Shown here one piece after another: positions 1 to 8,427 of a stretch of 64,000 nucleotides of DNA. Both the position numbers and the translations under genes were made by a program. The notes under the pieces were generated by a model. It saw only the letters and a list, made by a program, of their open reading frames with translations, had not been told where the DNA came from and made no database searches. The DNA is from Bacteroidota bacterium (lineage in GTDB: Bacteria > Bacteroidota > Bacteroidia > Chitinophagales > Saprospiraceae). Positions within the stretch are counted from its first letter, which is position 1; each line of letters opens with the position of its first letter. Location of the stretch: contig CAUJDW010000114.1 of assembly GCA_963169455.1 (NCBI GenBank), forward strand, positions 22,131 through 86,130, written 5' to 3'.

Positions 1-1
1 C

Positions 2-991
2 GGCCCGCTCCTGCTGGCAGGTTATGAGCCATACGTCGAATTGCGGAAAAAAATCGGGCTGCTGATCAATGCCGATTACAAGGAGATCGCCCTGACCCAG
101 AACGCCACCTACGGAATGAACTTCGTCGCCACGGGCCTGGAACTCAGAGAAGGCGATGAGATTATCAACACCAACCAGGAGCACGGCGGCGGCAAAGGAG
201 CCTGGGAACAGGCTGCCGCCCGCTACGGCATGGTGTACAAACAGGCCGTTGTGCCCGTACCGGCCAACGACCCACAGGAGATCATCGACAACATCTTTCA
301 ACTGGTGACGCCCCGGACGCGCATTATCGCCGTGCCGCATATCATTTCCGCCTACGGCCTGATATTGCCCGTAAAGGAGATATGCCTGCGTGCCCGGGAG
401 ATGGGCATCTTCACCATCCTGGACGGCGCCCAGGCCGTCGGGCATATCCCCGTCGATGTGCAGGAGATCGGCTGCGACGCCTACTATTCCAGCCTCCACA
501 AATGGCTGCTGGCGCCCGCCGGCAACGGCATCCTCTACGTCCGGAATGACATCATCACCAAACTCTGGACAGCCATCGCCAGTTACGAATGGCAAAACCA
601 GGACGACCCCGGTTATCGCCTCACCCAAAGGGGAACCGGCAACCCCTCCCTGATCGTTGGCTTGGAAGCGGCCATCGATTTCCACAATGAGGTCGGCCCG
701 GAAAAGGTGAGGGGGCGCATCAAATACCTGGGCGACTACCTGCGCGCCCGCCTCCGGGAGATCACAGGGGTAACCATCTATTCTTCCGTACATCCCGATA
801 TGTGCGCCGGCATCACCACCTACGGCATCGATGGGGTGTCGGGCATCGAACTGCAAAAGCAGATGTGGGTGCGGAAAAAACTCCAGCCCCGCGCAATGGG
901 CGATAAGATGATCCGCCACAGCGTACACATCTACAACCTGGAACACGAGATCGACGCTGCTCTGGAGATCGTGCGGGAAATGGCCGGATGA
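2..991 (+). CDS. Aminotransferase class V-fold PLP-dependent enzyme (5' end outside window)
   Basis: The reading frame is already open at base 2, so the N-terminus lies outside the window; about 329 residues are visible. The family transfers amino or sulfur groups through pyridoxal phosphate (cysteine desulfurase / isopenicillin N epimerase-like fold). Seen directly: the PLP-site aspartate in DGAQAVGH (visible residue about 141) and the Schiff-base lysine in SSLHKWLLAP (about 167), followed by GNGILYVR. An early NATYGMNFVATGL segment is typical of the epimerase-like branch. The substrate cannot be told from sequence. The 2TM gene follows 16 bp later on the same strand. Confidence 0.88.
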   Translation, partial: GPLLLAGYEPYVELRKKIGLLINADYKEIALTQNATYGMNFVATGLELREGDEIINTNQEHGGGKGAWEQAAARYGMVYKQAVVPVPANDPQEIIDNIFQLVTPRTRIIAVPHIISAYGLILPVKEICLRAREMGIFTILDGAQAVGHIPVDVQEIGCDAYYSSLHKWLLAPAGNGILYVRNDIITKLWTAIASYEWQNQDDPGYRLTQRGTGNPSLIVGLEAAIDFHNEVGPEKVRGRIKYLGDYLRARLREITGVTIYSSVHPDMCAGITTYGIDGVSGIELQKQMWVRKKLQPRAMGDKMIRHSVHIYNLEHEIDAALEIVREMAG

Positions 992-1007
992 ACAAAAACT
1001 TTTGCGA

Positions 1008-1418
1008 ATGAATGAGGAAAAAATCTACAGGCAGGCCCAAAAACGAGTGAAGGCGAAAAAAGGCTTTTACGGCCACTTCAGCGCTTTCATCGCCGTAGGC
1101 GTATTTTTCATCGCCATCAACCTGCTGTCGCTGCCGGAAAACCCCGAAATATGGTTCTACTGGCCCATGTTGCCCTGGGGGATAGGGCTGATGATCCATT
1201 ATTTCGCCGTTTTCGGGCTGCCCGGCAACCGGGCGCTGTCGGAAAAGTGGGAGGACGAGGAAATGCAGAAAGAACTGGAGCGCCTGCGCCGGAAATACCA
1301 GGGCCGCCTGGAGCCTCCGGAGGAAGAGGCCGACGCCCTCGACCTGGATGAATTGAACAAAGAAAAAGAAAAGGAAAAAGAAAAACGCTCCGGCTGGAGT
1401 GATGAAGACCTCGTATGA
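1008..1418 (+). CDS. 2TM domain-containing membrane protein
   Basis: 136 residues. Two hydrophobic helices (about residues 24-45 and 49-70) are separated by a short Pro/Trp-rich loop (PENPEIWFYWPM), preceded by a basic amphipathic start and followed by a highly charged tail ending in a Glu/Lys run. This matches the Bacteroidota 2TM domain family, whose function is unknown though it is sometimes fused to LytTR or histidine kinase proteins. ATG at 1008 was preferred over an in-frame TTG two codons earlier. Its stop overlaps the start of the next gene by four bases (ATGA), so the two are probably co-translated. Confidence 0.8.
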   Translation: MNEEKIYRQAQKRVKAKKGFYGHFSAFIAVGVFFIAINLLSLPENPEIWFYWPMLPWGIGLMIHYFAVFGLPGNRALSEKWEDEEMQKELERLRRKYQGRLEPPEEEADALDLDELNKEKEKEKEKRSGWSDEDLV

Positions 1419-1960
1419 TGCACATTGAAACGCCCCGCCTGCTGCTGCGCTGGTTCCGGCCCGCGGATGTGGCCGACATGCTCGAATACCGCACCGACCC
1501 CGAAGTGCTGCGCTATCAGACCCTCGACCCGAGCTCGCGCGAACACGCCGAAGAGTTCATCGCCGAACAAAGCCAGAACAACATCGACAAGGTGGGCGCC
1601 TGGATGCAGGTGGCCATCGAGCGCAGGGAGGACGGCAAAGTGGTCGGTGACCTGGCCATCTGCTTCCGGGAGGAAGAGCCGCGCATCGTCGAAATGGGCT
1701 TCAACATCAACCGCAGCCTGCAGGGCAAAGGGTACGCGACCGAAGCCGCCACAGCCATAGCCGCCTTCCTCTTCCGCCAGCGCAACGTACACAAAATATC
1801 CTGCCTGGTCGATGTGCGCAACCCTGCTTCCTTCCGCGTACTGGAGAAAATCGGTTTCAGACGCGAAGCGCAGCTCCGAAAAAGCTATTTCGACACCATC
1901 GACGGCGATTGGTTCGATGAATATATATACGGCCTGCTGGCGGAAGAATTCGAAGGTTAA
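1415..1960 (+). CDS. GNAT family N-acetyltransferase (RimJ/RimL-like)
   Basis: 181 residues, the usual length for RimJ/RimL-type acetyltransferases. It opens with ETPRLLLRWFRPADV, the typical beta1/alpha1 start of this subfamily, and carries the acetyl-CoA binding region around QGKGYATEA (Q/RxxGxG/A-like, about residues 103-111), then a conserved NxxSxRVLEKIGF-type end (NPASFRVLEKIGFRREA). It would transfer acetyl from acetyl-CoA to an amine; RimJ/RimL themselves act on ribosomal protein N-termini, but the substrate here is unknown. The start overlaps the 2TM stop by 4 nt. Confidence 0.9.
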   Translation: MMHIETPRLLLRWFRPADVADMLEYRTDPEVLRYQTLDPSSREHAEEFIAEQSQNNIDKVGAWMQVAIERREDGKVVGDLAICFREEEPRIVEMGFNINRSLQGKGYATEAATAIAAFLFRQRNVHKISCLVDVRNPASFRVLEKIGFRREAQLRKSYFDTIDGDWFDEYIYGLLAEEFEG

Positions 1961-1972
1961 ATACAGGAAATC

Positions 1973-3211
1973 ATGTTTTTACGCTTACTGCTCCCCTTTT
2001 TTATCGCCTTTTCCCCTGCACTTGACGCCCAGTCGCTGCATTTCACCCTAACGGGGGCTACCATGAATGCGCCGGGCAACCGGGCCGTGCTGGTAAGCAA
2101 TCAGTATGGAGTACTGCGATATGTTAAACTGATGGAAAAAGGCAGCGCAAAGGAAGAAGCCTTGTCTTTCGACGTCCAGCAACGCCTGGGTGAACGGCTG
2201 TCGCTCACCCTGGTGCGGGAATTGGACGGAGGGGGCATCTACGGTTTTGAAAATACGACCTTCTCCAATCTCGCCGACGGCGCTGTGATCGACATGCCCG
2301 CGCCGGAGCGCGCCGGGGCGGAATACAGGGAAGTGGAATTCATCATCAGCGGGGTCTCCGGCGTGGAGGAGGTGGTGGTGCTCTCTCCGCTGGAGGATGG
2401 CGCCGAGTACCGCATCGACCGGCAGCGCCTGCTGCTCAGCTTCCGCGCGCTGGACGAAGCCGATATCTTCGTGCTGTTCAGGTTTAAGGGGCAGGAAGAC
2501 TACCTGTACTATTACGGCCCCATGCAACAGGCAAACCGCATCGAGATGGATATTTCCGGCCTGAAAGGAGGGCTTTTGCAACATGAAATTTCCCTGCCCG
2601 CCACCCAAAGCTGGGACGGCCATATCAAAGGTTATCACCAGGGAAGTGACAAGCCCTGCTACCTGTTCAACAGTATTCAGCAAAAGGCCGTCAGCCCGCG
2701 GCAGCGCATCCGGGCCTATCTGCCGCCTGGGCTGGAATGGGAATACTTCGGCCTGGTGCTCTCCAATCTGGGCAGCGACCAGTATGGCTTTTACGACCGG
2801 TATGAGAAAAGCCTGCCGGCCGCTCTGGGCGAGCTAAGCTTCGACCCCCTCCTGACGGACCACCAGAGCAAGGCCTTCCGCTTTCAAACGACGGAACAGG
2901 AAACCGGGCAGTTTTACGCTGTCTCCTATTCATACGGGCTGCTCAATAAAATGCCGGCGAAATGGCAGATATACGGCCTGGTGGAGCAACCCGGCGAGGT
3001 GGATTTCATCCTGCCCGACCTGCCCGACGGGCTGCTAAACATGCTGCCCGAACTGCAAATCCTCTCCCAGCCCGCAGCGATCACGAAAAGCCTCTTCCGC
3101 TGCGCCCGCTGCGAAAGCTACGACTTCCGGCTGGCGCCCGCAAAGCTGCTGCAGCAAAGCTGGCGCCTGGAAAAAGGGCTGCTGGAACGGGGGCAATGGC
3201 TGGAGTTTTGA
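1973..3211 (+). CDS. Hypothetical exported protein
   Basis: 412 residues beginning with a clear signal peptide (MFLRLLLPFFIAFSPALDAQ, cleavage near residue 19/20). No family is recognised with confidence. The mature part is rich in beta-strand-like stretches with aromatic residues and ends with two close CxxC-type cysteines (FRCARCESYDFRL). It lacks a lipobox and a T9SS tail, so periplasmic or outer-membrane-associated location is inferred. It lies 12 bp after the acetyltransferase and could share its transcript. Confidence 0.6.
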   Translation: MFLRLLLPFFIAFSPALDAQSLHFTLTGATMNAPGNRAVLVSNQYGVLRYVKLMEKGSAKEEALSFDVQQRLGERLSLTLVRELDGGGIYGFENTTFSNLADGAVIDMPAPERAGAEYREVEFIISGVSGVEEVVVLSPLEDGAEYRIDRQRLLLSFRALDEADIFVLFRFKGQEDYLYYYGPMQQANRIEMDISGLKGGLLQHEISLPATQSWDGHIKGYHQGSDKPCYLFNSIQQKAVSPRQRIRAYLPPGLEWEYFGLVLSNLGSDQYGFYDRYEKSLPAALGELSFDPLLTDHQSKAFRFQTTEQETGQFYAVSYSYGLLNKMPAKWQIYGLVEQPGEVDFILPDLPDGLLNMLPELQILSQPAAITKSLFRCARCESYDFRLAPAKLLQQSWRLEKGLLERGQWLEF

Positions 3212-3523
3212 AGGCGGAAGGCGGAAGGCGGAAATCGGGAATAAGTAGCCCTCAAATTTATTTGAGCGGCTGGAATTATAAAACATTAATTTTCAGTTTT
3301 TTGCATTTGAACGTCGCAAATAAATTTGCGTGTTACGGGCGTTTCCGGCCGCCCTGGGAAGGCGGAAATCGGAAGGTTTACCCGAACGCGAGTGCAAGGA
3401 GTGGGCGGGCGGAAGTGGGGAAAATCCGGCATTTTCCAGCGTTCCGGCACTTCCCACTTCCCACTTCCCACTTCCGCCTTCCCACTTCCCACTTCCCACT
3501 TCCGCCTTCCCACTTCCCACTTC
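3212..3523. other. Intergenic region with palindromes and heptamer repeats
   Basis: No credible gene. It starts with a purine-rich GGCGGAA repeat (3211-3235), holds two 16-bp perfect palindromes (3251-3266 and 3315-3330) and ends in a heptamer array. It separates converging genes, the exported protein on the plus strand and the VWA lipoprotein on the minus strand. Confidence 0.7.
3251..3330. repeat. Pair of 16-bp palindromes
   Basis: CTCAAATTTATTTGAG (3251-3266) and CGCAAATAAATTTGCG (3315-3330) are each perfect palindromes with 7-bp arms and a 2-nt centre. Their inner 12 bases are also exact reverse complements of each other, so two small hairpins or one larger stem could form. They sit between convergent genes, which suits bidirectional termination, although there is no T run. 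Confidence 0.6.
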
Positions 3524-3526
3524 CTA
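3450..3526. repeat. Heptamer microsatellite (CTTCCCA/CTTCCGC)
   Basis: About eleven 7-bp units of CTTCCCA, with every fourth or fifth unit changed to CTTCCGC, run up to and include the stop codon of the VWA gene on the minus strand. The array gives open frames in several phases that are not genes. Confidence 0.85.
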
Positions 3527-4618
3527 CTGTATCTTATAAGGCTTGGCGAAGAAGACTGCGCGGAGTTTAACCGGCTCGTCCACTCCGGGGGTGAAGGTTT
3601 GGGGTGAGCGGTTGTAGATGATGGTATAGATATTGGCGATCAGTTCGTTGATATCGTTGAAGCGGTCCTGCAGTTCGGTGGCATTCTGAGCTTCCACGAA
3701 GAAAGTTTCGTTGCTGGCCAGGCTTTTCAGGTAGTTGGAATTGTACTCCAGCCCTTTGCCTTTCAGCCCGATCATGTAGCGGGGGAAGGCCGAGTTCTGT
3801 ATCTTCTGGAGGTTGACCGTTGGGTTATTGGAGCCGTTGTCGTTGCCGTCGGTGAAGGCTACGAGCACTTTGTCGGCCACATCCAGCTCGGCTTCTTCGA
3901 GGGCCTGCAGCCCGGCCAGGATGCCGTCGCTCAGGCGCGTAAAGGTTTGGGCGTCGAGGTCGGGATAGGGGAAGCTGTTGATAGCGGCTTCGATGTCAGC
4001 CAGGTCGTTGGTGAAGGGATAGGTGATGACCTGGTCGGCAAAGAGCACCAGCCCGACATAACTTTCGCTGGTGGTGTTGGTAAAGACCTGTTCGGCGAAA
4101 TCGATGGCGTACTGCTTGACCTTTTCGCGGTCTTCGCCCAGTGAACTGGACACGTCGAGGCATAACATCGTAGCGATCTTCGTTTCGGCGAACTCGCGTT
4201 GGTTCTTGAATTCCGTTTGTTCGAACCAGCGGTCGTCGGCAGGCCGCGTGGCGTCGAACTCTTCGATGGTGACGCACCTGGCGATGTAGTTGTGGTCGCG
4301 GTCGCTCAGCTTGATATTGGGGATGCGGATGACCATCTTGTTGCCTTCCCGGACGGGCGTGTAGCTGGTGGAATCGTATTTGACCCGGCTATCCGTCTTG
4401 TCGGGGATGATCGTCACGGCTGGTTCCTGGCCTTCGTAGTTGGTGTATTCGAAGCGCAGAATGATGGCGTCATCGATGGTGATATCGTCGTCATCACATT
4501 CCGGGTAGGGGATTTCGTCGGGATTGCCCTTCGTTTCGTCATCCTTTTTACAGGCGGTGAACAGCAGGACGGCGGAAAGCAGGGAAATGGAAAAGAGGGA
4601 AAGAGTGAGTGTTTTCAT
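3524..4618 (-). CDS. von Willebrand factor A domain lipoprotein
   Basis: 364 residues. The signal peptide ends in a lipobox (LLFTAC, Cys23) followed by KKDDE, so the mature protein is lipid-anchored, probably at the outer membrane. After an acidic linker (CDDDDITIDD) and a domain of about 90 residues, a VWA domain starts near residue 148 with an intact MIDAS DxSxS motif (D155-V-S-S-S159) and a later FTDGNDNG segment. VWA domains bind metal-dependent protein ligands; the ligand is unknown. Faces the sigma/TonB operon upstream on the same strand. Confidence 0.85.
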   Translation of the reverse strand: MKTLTLSLFSISLLSAVLLFTACKKDDETKGNPDEIPYPECDDDDITIDDAIILRFEYTNYEGQEPAVTIIPDKTDSRVKYDSTSYTPVREGNKMVIRIPNIKLSDRDHNYIARCVTIEEFDATRPADDRWFEQTEFKNQREFAETKIATMLCLDVSSSLGEDREKVKQYAIDFAEQVFTNTTSESYVGLVLFADQVITYPFTNDLADIEAAINSFPYPDLDAQTFTRLSDGILAGLQALEEAELDVADKVLVAFTDGNDNGSNNPTVNLQKIQNSAFPRYMIGLKGKGLEYNSNYLKSLASNETFFVEAQNATELQDRFNDINELIANIYTIIYNRSPQTFTPGVDEPVKLRAVFFAKPYKIQ

Positions 4619-4728
4619 GGCGCCTATGGTTTTAGCGGGAAAATTGATGTTCTTACCCCTTACAACTAAAGCCGGCGGCGGAATATTCTGTGGCCTTTCT
4701 TAAAATTTACTTAAAAATTAACAAACCC

Positions 4729-5946
4729 TCATTTCAGTTTGAACTCGACCACAAAAGCGCCCTGCTGCCCGGCTCCTTCCCATTTCGGCCCTTCGCGCAG
4801 CAGCCGGATGGCCTCTTCGTTGCAGCCCTGGCCCAGGCCCCTGAGCACTTTGAAGCCGCTCAGGCTGCCGTCGGGCTGCACCTGGAAGGACACTTCCACC
4901 TCGCCTTCCACGCCATTCCGGCGGGCAGTATCGGGGTAGCGCAGGTTGGTGCGTATGTATCTTTTGTATCTGTTGGCCCCCACGGAGGGTTTTGGCGGGG
5001 CGGCCTGTTTTTTCGCCTTGCTCTCATAACCTGTGACCACCACTTCTTCCAGCGCCAGGCTTTCGGAAAGGGACACATTCACGGAGCTGCCGGCTTTCAC
5101 CTCGCGCCTGACGCTCTGGTAACCGGTATAGGCCACTTCGATCTGGCTTGCGCCTTCCGGCAGGCTGAGCTGGAAGTTTCCGTTTTCATCCGTAACGGCC
5201 CCGCGGGTGGTTCCGGGCACGGTCACGTTTGCGCCGATGAGCGGCTGCCCGCTATCGTCCACAACCCGGCCCCGCACCACCTGGCCTGCGCCCGGGGTGG
5301 GTTGAGCCGGCTGGCTCCTGCTCCGCAGGGCGTCGGCCTGTTCGGCCTGTGGCGCAGAAGGCCGGGCTTCTCCGGCGGCCAGGCCGGCTGCCGTTTCCTC
5401 TGCTGGAGCGGCCTTTTCCATTTTTGGCTGTACCTGGGCTGTCTGAGGCGTGCCTTCTTTGCCTGCTTTTTCCGGGGCGGGGCTTTCCGGCTTTTCGGCT
5501 TCCGGGCTGCTTTCCGGGCCTGGGGCGCCGGGCAGCGCTTCATCAGAAGCCATGCTTTGCGGCGCGGAAGAGTCAGCCGGAGGTGGGGTAGGAGAGGCCT
5601 CTTTTTCCTGCCGTTCCATGGCTACCGGGCGGGAAGCCCGGCCAGAGTTGATATACCAGAAGCCTCCTGCCAGCAGCCCGATCACGACAGCAGCCGCGGC
5701 GGCTCGGGGCAGGTAAAACACCAGCCCCCTGCGCTTTTGCCCGCGCTCCCGGGCAAAGGCCCTGATGCGCTCCACCCGCTCGGCATGGTTGCCGTCGGGC
5801 AGGGTGTTCAGGCCCTGCAGGGCGTCCGCCAGGAAGGGGTCGCCGGCGGCCAGCTGCTCGAGCTGGCGTTCGTCCTCCTGGCGGGCGTCGCCCTGAATCC
5901 ACTGCCGAAGCAGCTCCATCGGGCCGTATGTGGGTTCTTGTTTCAT
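4729..5946 (-). CDS. Membrane protein with anti-sigma-like N-terminus, CarboxypepD-like domain and TonB C-terminal domain
   Basis: 405 residues. Residues 1-75 are a charged cytoplasmic part resembling Bacteroidota anti-sigma N-termini without a zinc motif; one membrane helix spans about 77-99; 105-220 is a Pro/Ala/Glu-rich spacer; 223-300 is a carboxypeptidase-regulatory-like beta-sandwich (VVRGRVVDDSGQPLIGANV); then comes LALEEVVVTGY, the sequence normally found at the plug of SusC-type receptors; 328-405 is a TonB C-terminal domain (RYPDTARRNGVEGEVEVSF). It lies 72 bp downstream of the ECF sigma gene, so a joint role in envelope signalling is inferred. It could simply serve as an energy transducer. 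Confidence 0.82.
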   Translation of the reverse strand: MKQEPTYGPMELLRQWIQGDARQEDERQLEQLAAGDPFLADALQGLNTLPDGNHAERVERIRAFARERGQKRRGLVFYLPRAAAAAVVIGLLAGGFWYINSGRASRPVAMERQEKEASPTPPPADSSAPQSMASDEALPGAPGPESSPEAEKPESPAPEKAGKEGTPQTAQVQPKMEKAAPAEETAAGLAAGEARPSAPQAEQADALRSRSQPAQPTPGAGQVVRGRVVDDSGQPLIGANVTVPGTTRGAVTDENGNFQLSLPEGASQIEVAYTGYQSVRREVKAGSSVNVSLSESLALEEVVVTGYESKAKKQAAPPKPSVGANRYKRYIRTNLRYPDTARRNGVEGEVEVSFQVQPDGSLSGFKVLRGLGQGCNEEAIRLLREGPKWEGAGQQGAFVVEFKLK

Positions 5947-6018
5947 GATCTCGCAGTTTCGGGGAGGGCCTGGTATGTCTCGTGTGTCTCATGAGGTGAC
6001 AGGGGGTTGGCCTGCTGC

Positions 6019-6612
6019 TCACTTTTTCTCAAGATCACCGGCCTTTTTCTTTTCCATGCATGTTCTCAGGTTTCTCCTTCCATTCTGTATATATGAGCGG
6101 ACGATGCCCAGGCTTTCTCCGCGGGCTTCGGAAATTTCCCGGTAGGACAGCCCTTCGAGGTAGAAAGCCCGGATGCACTCCTTCTGCTTCGCCGGCAGCT
6201 TGCTTAGGCAATCTTCCAGGTGGTGCATCTGGCCGTTTTCCTCGCCTTCCTCCGTAGTATGATGCCGGAGGCCGATGATTTGCATAAAAGCCGGCTCTGT
6301 ATTTTCAGTGGGGTAGCGGTTGCTTTTCCGCAACTGCATCAGGCAGTGGTTTTTCGCCAGCACGTAGAGCCAGCTTTTGAAGTTGTGGATGTCGTGCGCC
6401 CGGGCTTTGGCGACGAGTTGCTCGAAGATATCCATGGCGGCGTCCTCGGCTTCCTGCTCGTGGTGCAGGTATTTCAGGCAAAGGCCGTACACCAACTCCG
6501 CGTAACGTTCGTAGAGCTGCCCCAGCCGGGCGATCTCGCCGCCGGACTGATAAGACCGGAGCAACTCCTCGTCGGAGTATTCGGTGTCCCTGGATCGGAA
6601 GAAGCGGAGCAT
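6019..6612 (-). CDS. RNA polymerase ECF-type sigma factor
   Basis: 197 residues, standard ECF length. Region 2 is seen in LYERYAELVYGLCLKYLHHEQEAEDAAMD (in pieces: the D-A-xD core and FKSWLYVLAKNHCL), region 4 in LPAKQKECIRAFYLEGLSYREIS with the helix-turn-helix recognition part. It directs core RNA polymerase to a specific promoter set, commonly envelope functions in this group. The next gene encodes a membrane protein whose cytoplasmic part could hold it inactive. ATG at 6612 follows a short AT-rich leader. Confidence 0.92.
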   Translation of the reverse strand: MLRFFRSRDTEYSDEELLRSYQSGGEIARLGQLYERYAELVYGLCLKYLHHEQEAEDAAMDIFEQLVAKARAHDIHNFKSWLYVLAKNHCLMQLRKSNRYPTENTEPAFMQIIGLRHHTTEEGEENGQMHHLEDCLSKLPAKQKECIRAFYLEGLSYREISEARGESLGIVRSYIQNGRRNLRTCMEKKKAGDLEKK

Positions 6613-6800
6613 GTGTTATCAATTGATGCCGGAAGGGCGCCATGGTATGGCCTTCCTTCGAAGGCCTAATATAAGAAAATCCGGGGAGGTGTCCCGGGAA
6701 AATTCGAGTGGAGTGTCTGGCGGAAAATCACATGCGGGCATTGTCCTATATGAAATAATGGAGTAAATTGGGGGGCAAACACCCGGTAAATCCCTGGTAC

Positions 6801-7592
6801 ATGGCCGCCTCATCCAAAAGCACCTCACTGCCGCTCCTTCTGTTATTCCCCTTCTTCCTGGCCCTTTTCGCCGGCCCGGCGCAGGCTCAATCCCTACCCG
6901 GCAGGCGCAGCCAGGTGGAGCTGGGCGCATCGCTGGCCCTTTCCGGCCCATTGCGCATACACCGGGAATACGGCCCGCAGGAAAGCGATATCGGGTCTTC
7001 CGGCTCTCCCGGATTTGAGCTTCATCTGGGCTTATCCCGTCCCCTGTCCGGAAACATGCGGTGGATGACGGGGGCCGCATTCGGGGCCTATTCCTACAGG
7101 ATCGACCTGTATGTGGCCGACCAGTTCAACCGGCTGGGGTGGGGGGGGTATTCGGACCGCTATACCCATTTTGAAATACTGTACGCTTCCCTCCTGGGCG
7201 GGCTCAGGGTGGATTTCCCCATCCGTGAACAAGGGGTGTTGTTCCTGCAGCCGGCGTTGCGGGCCACCTATCACCTGCGGTCGCATAGCGAACTCGCCGT
7301 TTACGCCATTCCCGAAACCGGGGGCGTCAGGCAGCTGTTTCAGGCGGAAATGGTCAATAACGACGGCAACAAACTGATCTTTTCGCCCGAACTCGGGCTC
7401 TTTTACCAGCTCAGTCCGGGAGGCGGAAGATGGGGGTTGATATGCGGCGTGAATGCCGTTTACTCCAAGGCCTATCCCTTCTCGGGCGATTATCAGATCA
7501 TCGGCGACAACGGGGTGCTGGAGGGGTCTCTGGAAAAGCGCTTTCTCCACGCCGGAGTAAGCTTGTCTTTTTTTTGGAGGCTGGATGAGTAA
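6801..7592 (+). CDS. Hypothetical outer-membrane beta-barrel-like protein
   Basis: 263 residues from ATG 6801, giving a signal peptide (hydrophobic SLPLLLLFPFFLALFAGPAQAQ, cleavage after AQA). An in-frame TTG lies 33 bp upstream, but the ATG gives the better signal. The mature part has alternating hydrophobic and aromatic strands and ends in a Phe-containing strand (LHAGVSLSFFWRLDE), as in small outer-membrane barrels. No family is assigned. An eight-G run at 7141-7148 inside the coding sequence (GWGG) is a possible slippage site. A strong terminator follows. Confidence 0.6.
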   Translation: MAASSKSTSLPLLLLFPFFLALFAGPAQAQSLPGRRSQVELGASLALSGPLRIHREYGPQESDIGSSGSPGFELHLGLSRPLSGNMRWMTGAAFGAYSYRIDLYVADQFNRLGWGGYSDRYTHFEILYASLLGGLRVDFPIREQGVLFLQPALRATYHLRSHSELAVYAIPETGGVRQLFQAEMVNNDGNKLIFSPELGLFYQLSPGGGRWGLICGVNAVYSKAYPFSGDYQIIGDNGVLEGSLEKRFLHAGVSLSFFWRLDE

Positions 7593-7622
7593 TGAGCAGG
7601 CTGTTCCCTATCAGGCCATGCG

Positions 7623-7666
7623 AAAGTGGCCCGGCCGTTGCGATCGGCCGGGCCACTTTGTTTTTC
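7623..7666. terminator. Strong intrinsic terminator
   Basis: A perfect 15-bp stem, AAAGTGGCCCGGCCG (7623-7637) pairing with 7645-7659 around a 7-nt loop, is followed by G and five Ts on the plus strand. It ends the barrel gene and sits between converging genes. Confidence 0.9.
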
Positions 7667-7700
7667 AATCGCCGGCGCTGCAAGCCCGCGTTCCTAATAC

Positions 7701-8300
7701 CTACCTCAACCTGGCTGAAAACTCCTCCACCCCTTTCCGGCTGCGGGGCGCTACTTCCCTTGACCGGAAGGGTTCGGACAGTTGGCCCGGATCGTCGAGG
7801 TAGCCGAGGGCGATGAAGACGACGGGTTCCACTTCTTCCGGGTTCAGGCCCAGCAGTTCTGTGGCTTTGGCCCGGTCGAAGCCGCCCATGAGGTGCCCGT
7901 AGATGCCCATGGAGGTAGCCTGCAGCATCAGGGTGGCGTTGGCGGCGCCGAGGTCGTGCAGGGCCGAATGGTTGGTTCTGCCGTTGTCGAATTTTTTGCG
8001 CATGAGGCTTACCATCAGCACGGCGGCTTTGTCGGACCAGGGCTGGTTGCCGGGCAGCAGGCATGACCAGAGGTTCTGAAAGGCCTCGCTGTCGCTGCGG
8101 TGGGCATAGATATACTCCCAGGGCTGAGCATTCATGGAGCTGAAGGCCCAGGAAGCTGCTTCCAGCAGGGTTTTTACATCTGATTCCGCAATGGGCTCAC
8201 CGGAAAAAGAGCGGGCGCTCCAGCGCTCGCGGATGAGGGGATGAACGGGGTATGTGGTTTGAGCCTCCTTTACCTGGAGGCTTTCAAGCGTATGGTTCAT
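7701..8300 (-). CDS. Nitroreductase family protein
   Basis: 199 residues from ATG 8300; the frame extends to 8438, but the upstream part is low-complexity and Pro-rich, so the internal ATG is chosen. The family reduces nitro groups, quinones or flavins using FMN and NAD(P)H as a cytoplasmic homodimer. Visible hallmarks: RERWSARSFSGEP at the start (FMN phosphate contact, R-S-x-R-x-F type), ASWAFSSMNAQPW (S-x-N-x-Q-P-W), DLGAANATLMLQATSMGI and GHLMGG. The conserved C-terminal arginine area is RSREVAPRSRK. It lies downstream of pirin on the same strand; both are redox-linked families. Confidence 0.9.
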   Translation of the reverse strand: MNHTLESLQVKEAQTTYPVHPLIRERWSARSFSGEPIAESDVKTLLEAASWAFSSMNAQPWEYIYAHRSDSEAFQNLWSCLLPGNQPWSDKAAVLMVSLMRKKFDNGRTNHSALHDLGAANATLMLQATSMGIYGHLMGGFDRAKATELLGLNPEEVEPVVFIALGYLDDPGQLSEPFRSREVAPRSRKGVEEFSARLR

Positions 8301-8427
8301 GAATTGATTTTTATTGATGATAACTTTCTGCTCAGACGGAGAGGCTTGGTGACTTGGAGAAGGGGGGATGGGGTGAGGCTCTCCTTCTCCCGGCCGCCAG
8401 GCCTCCCCGTCTAAACCAAAATGCCCC

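Noticed and set aside
3326..3607. Open frames across the CTTCCCA heptamers
   Set aside because: The heptamer array is stop-free in several phases on both strands and the products are low-complexity.
4690..5994. Long open frame on the plus strand opposite the TonB-like gene (similar antisense frames at 26601-27902, 39788-41413 and 47739-49295)
   Set aside because: These are mirror frames caused by the high GC at third positions of the real genes; the products have no family features and the sense strand carries recognised domains.
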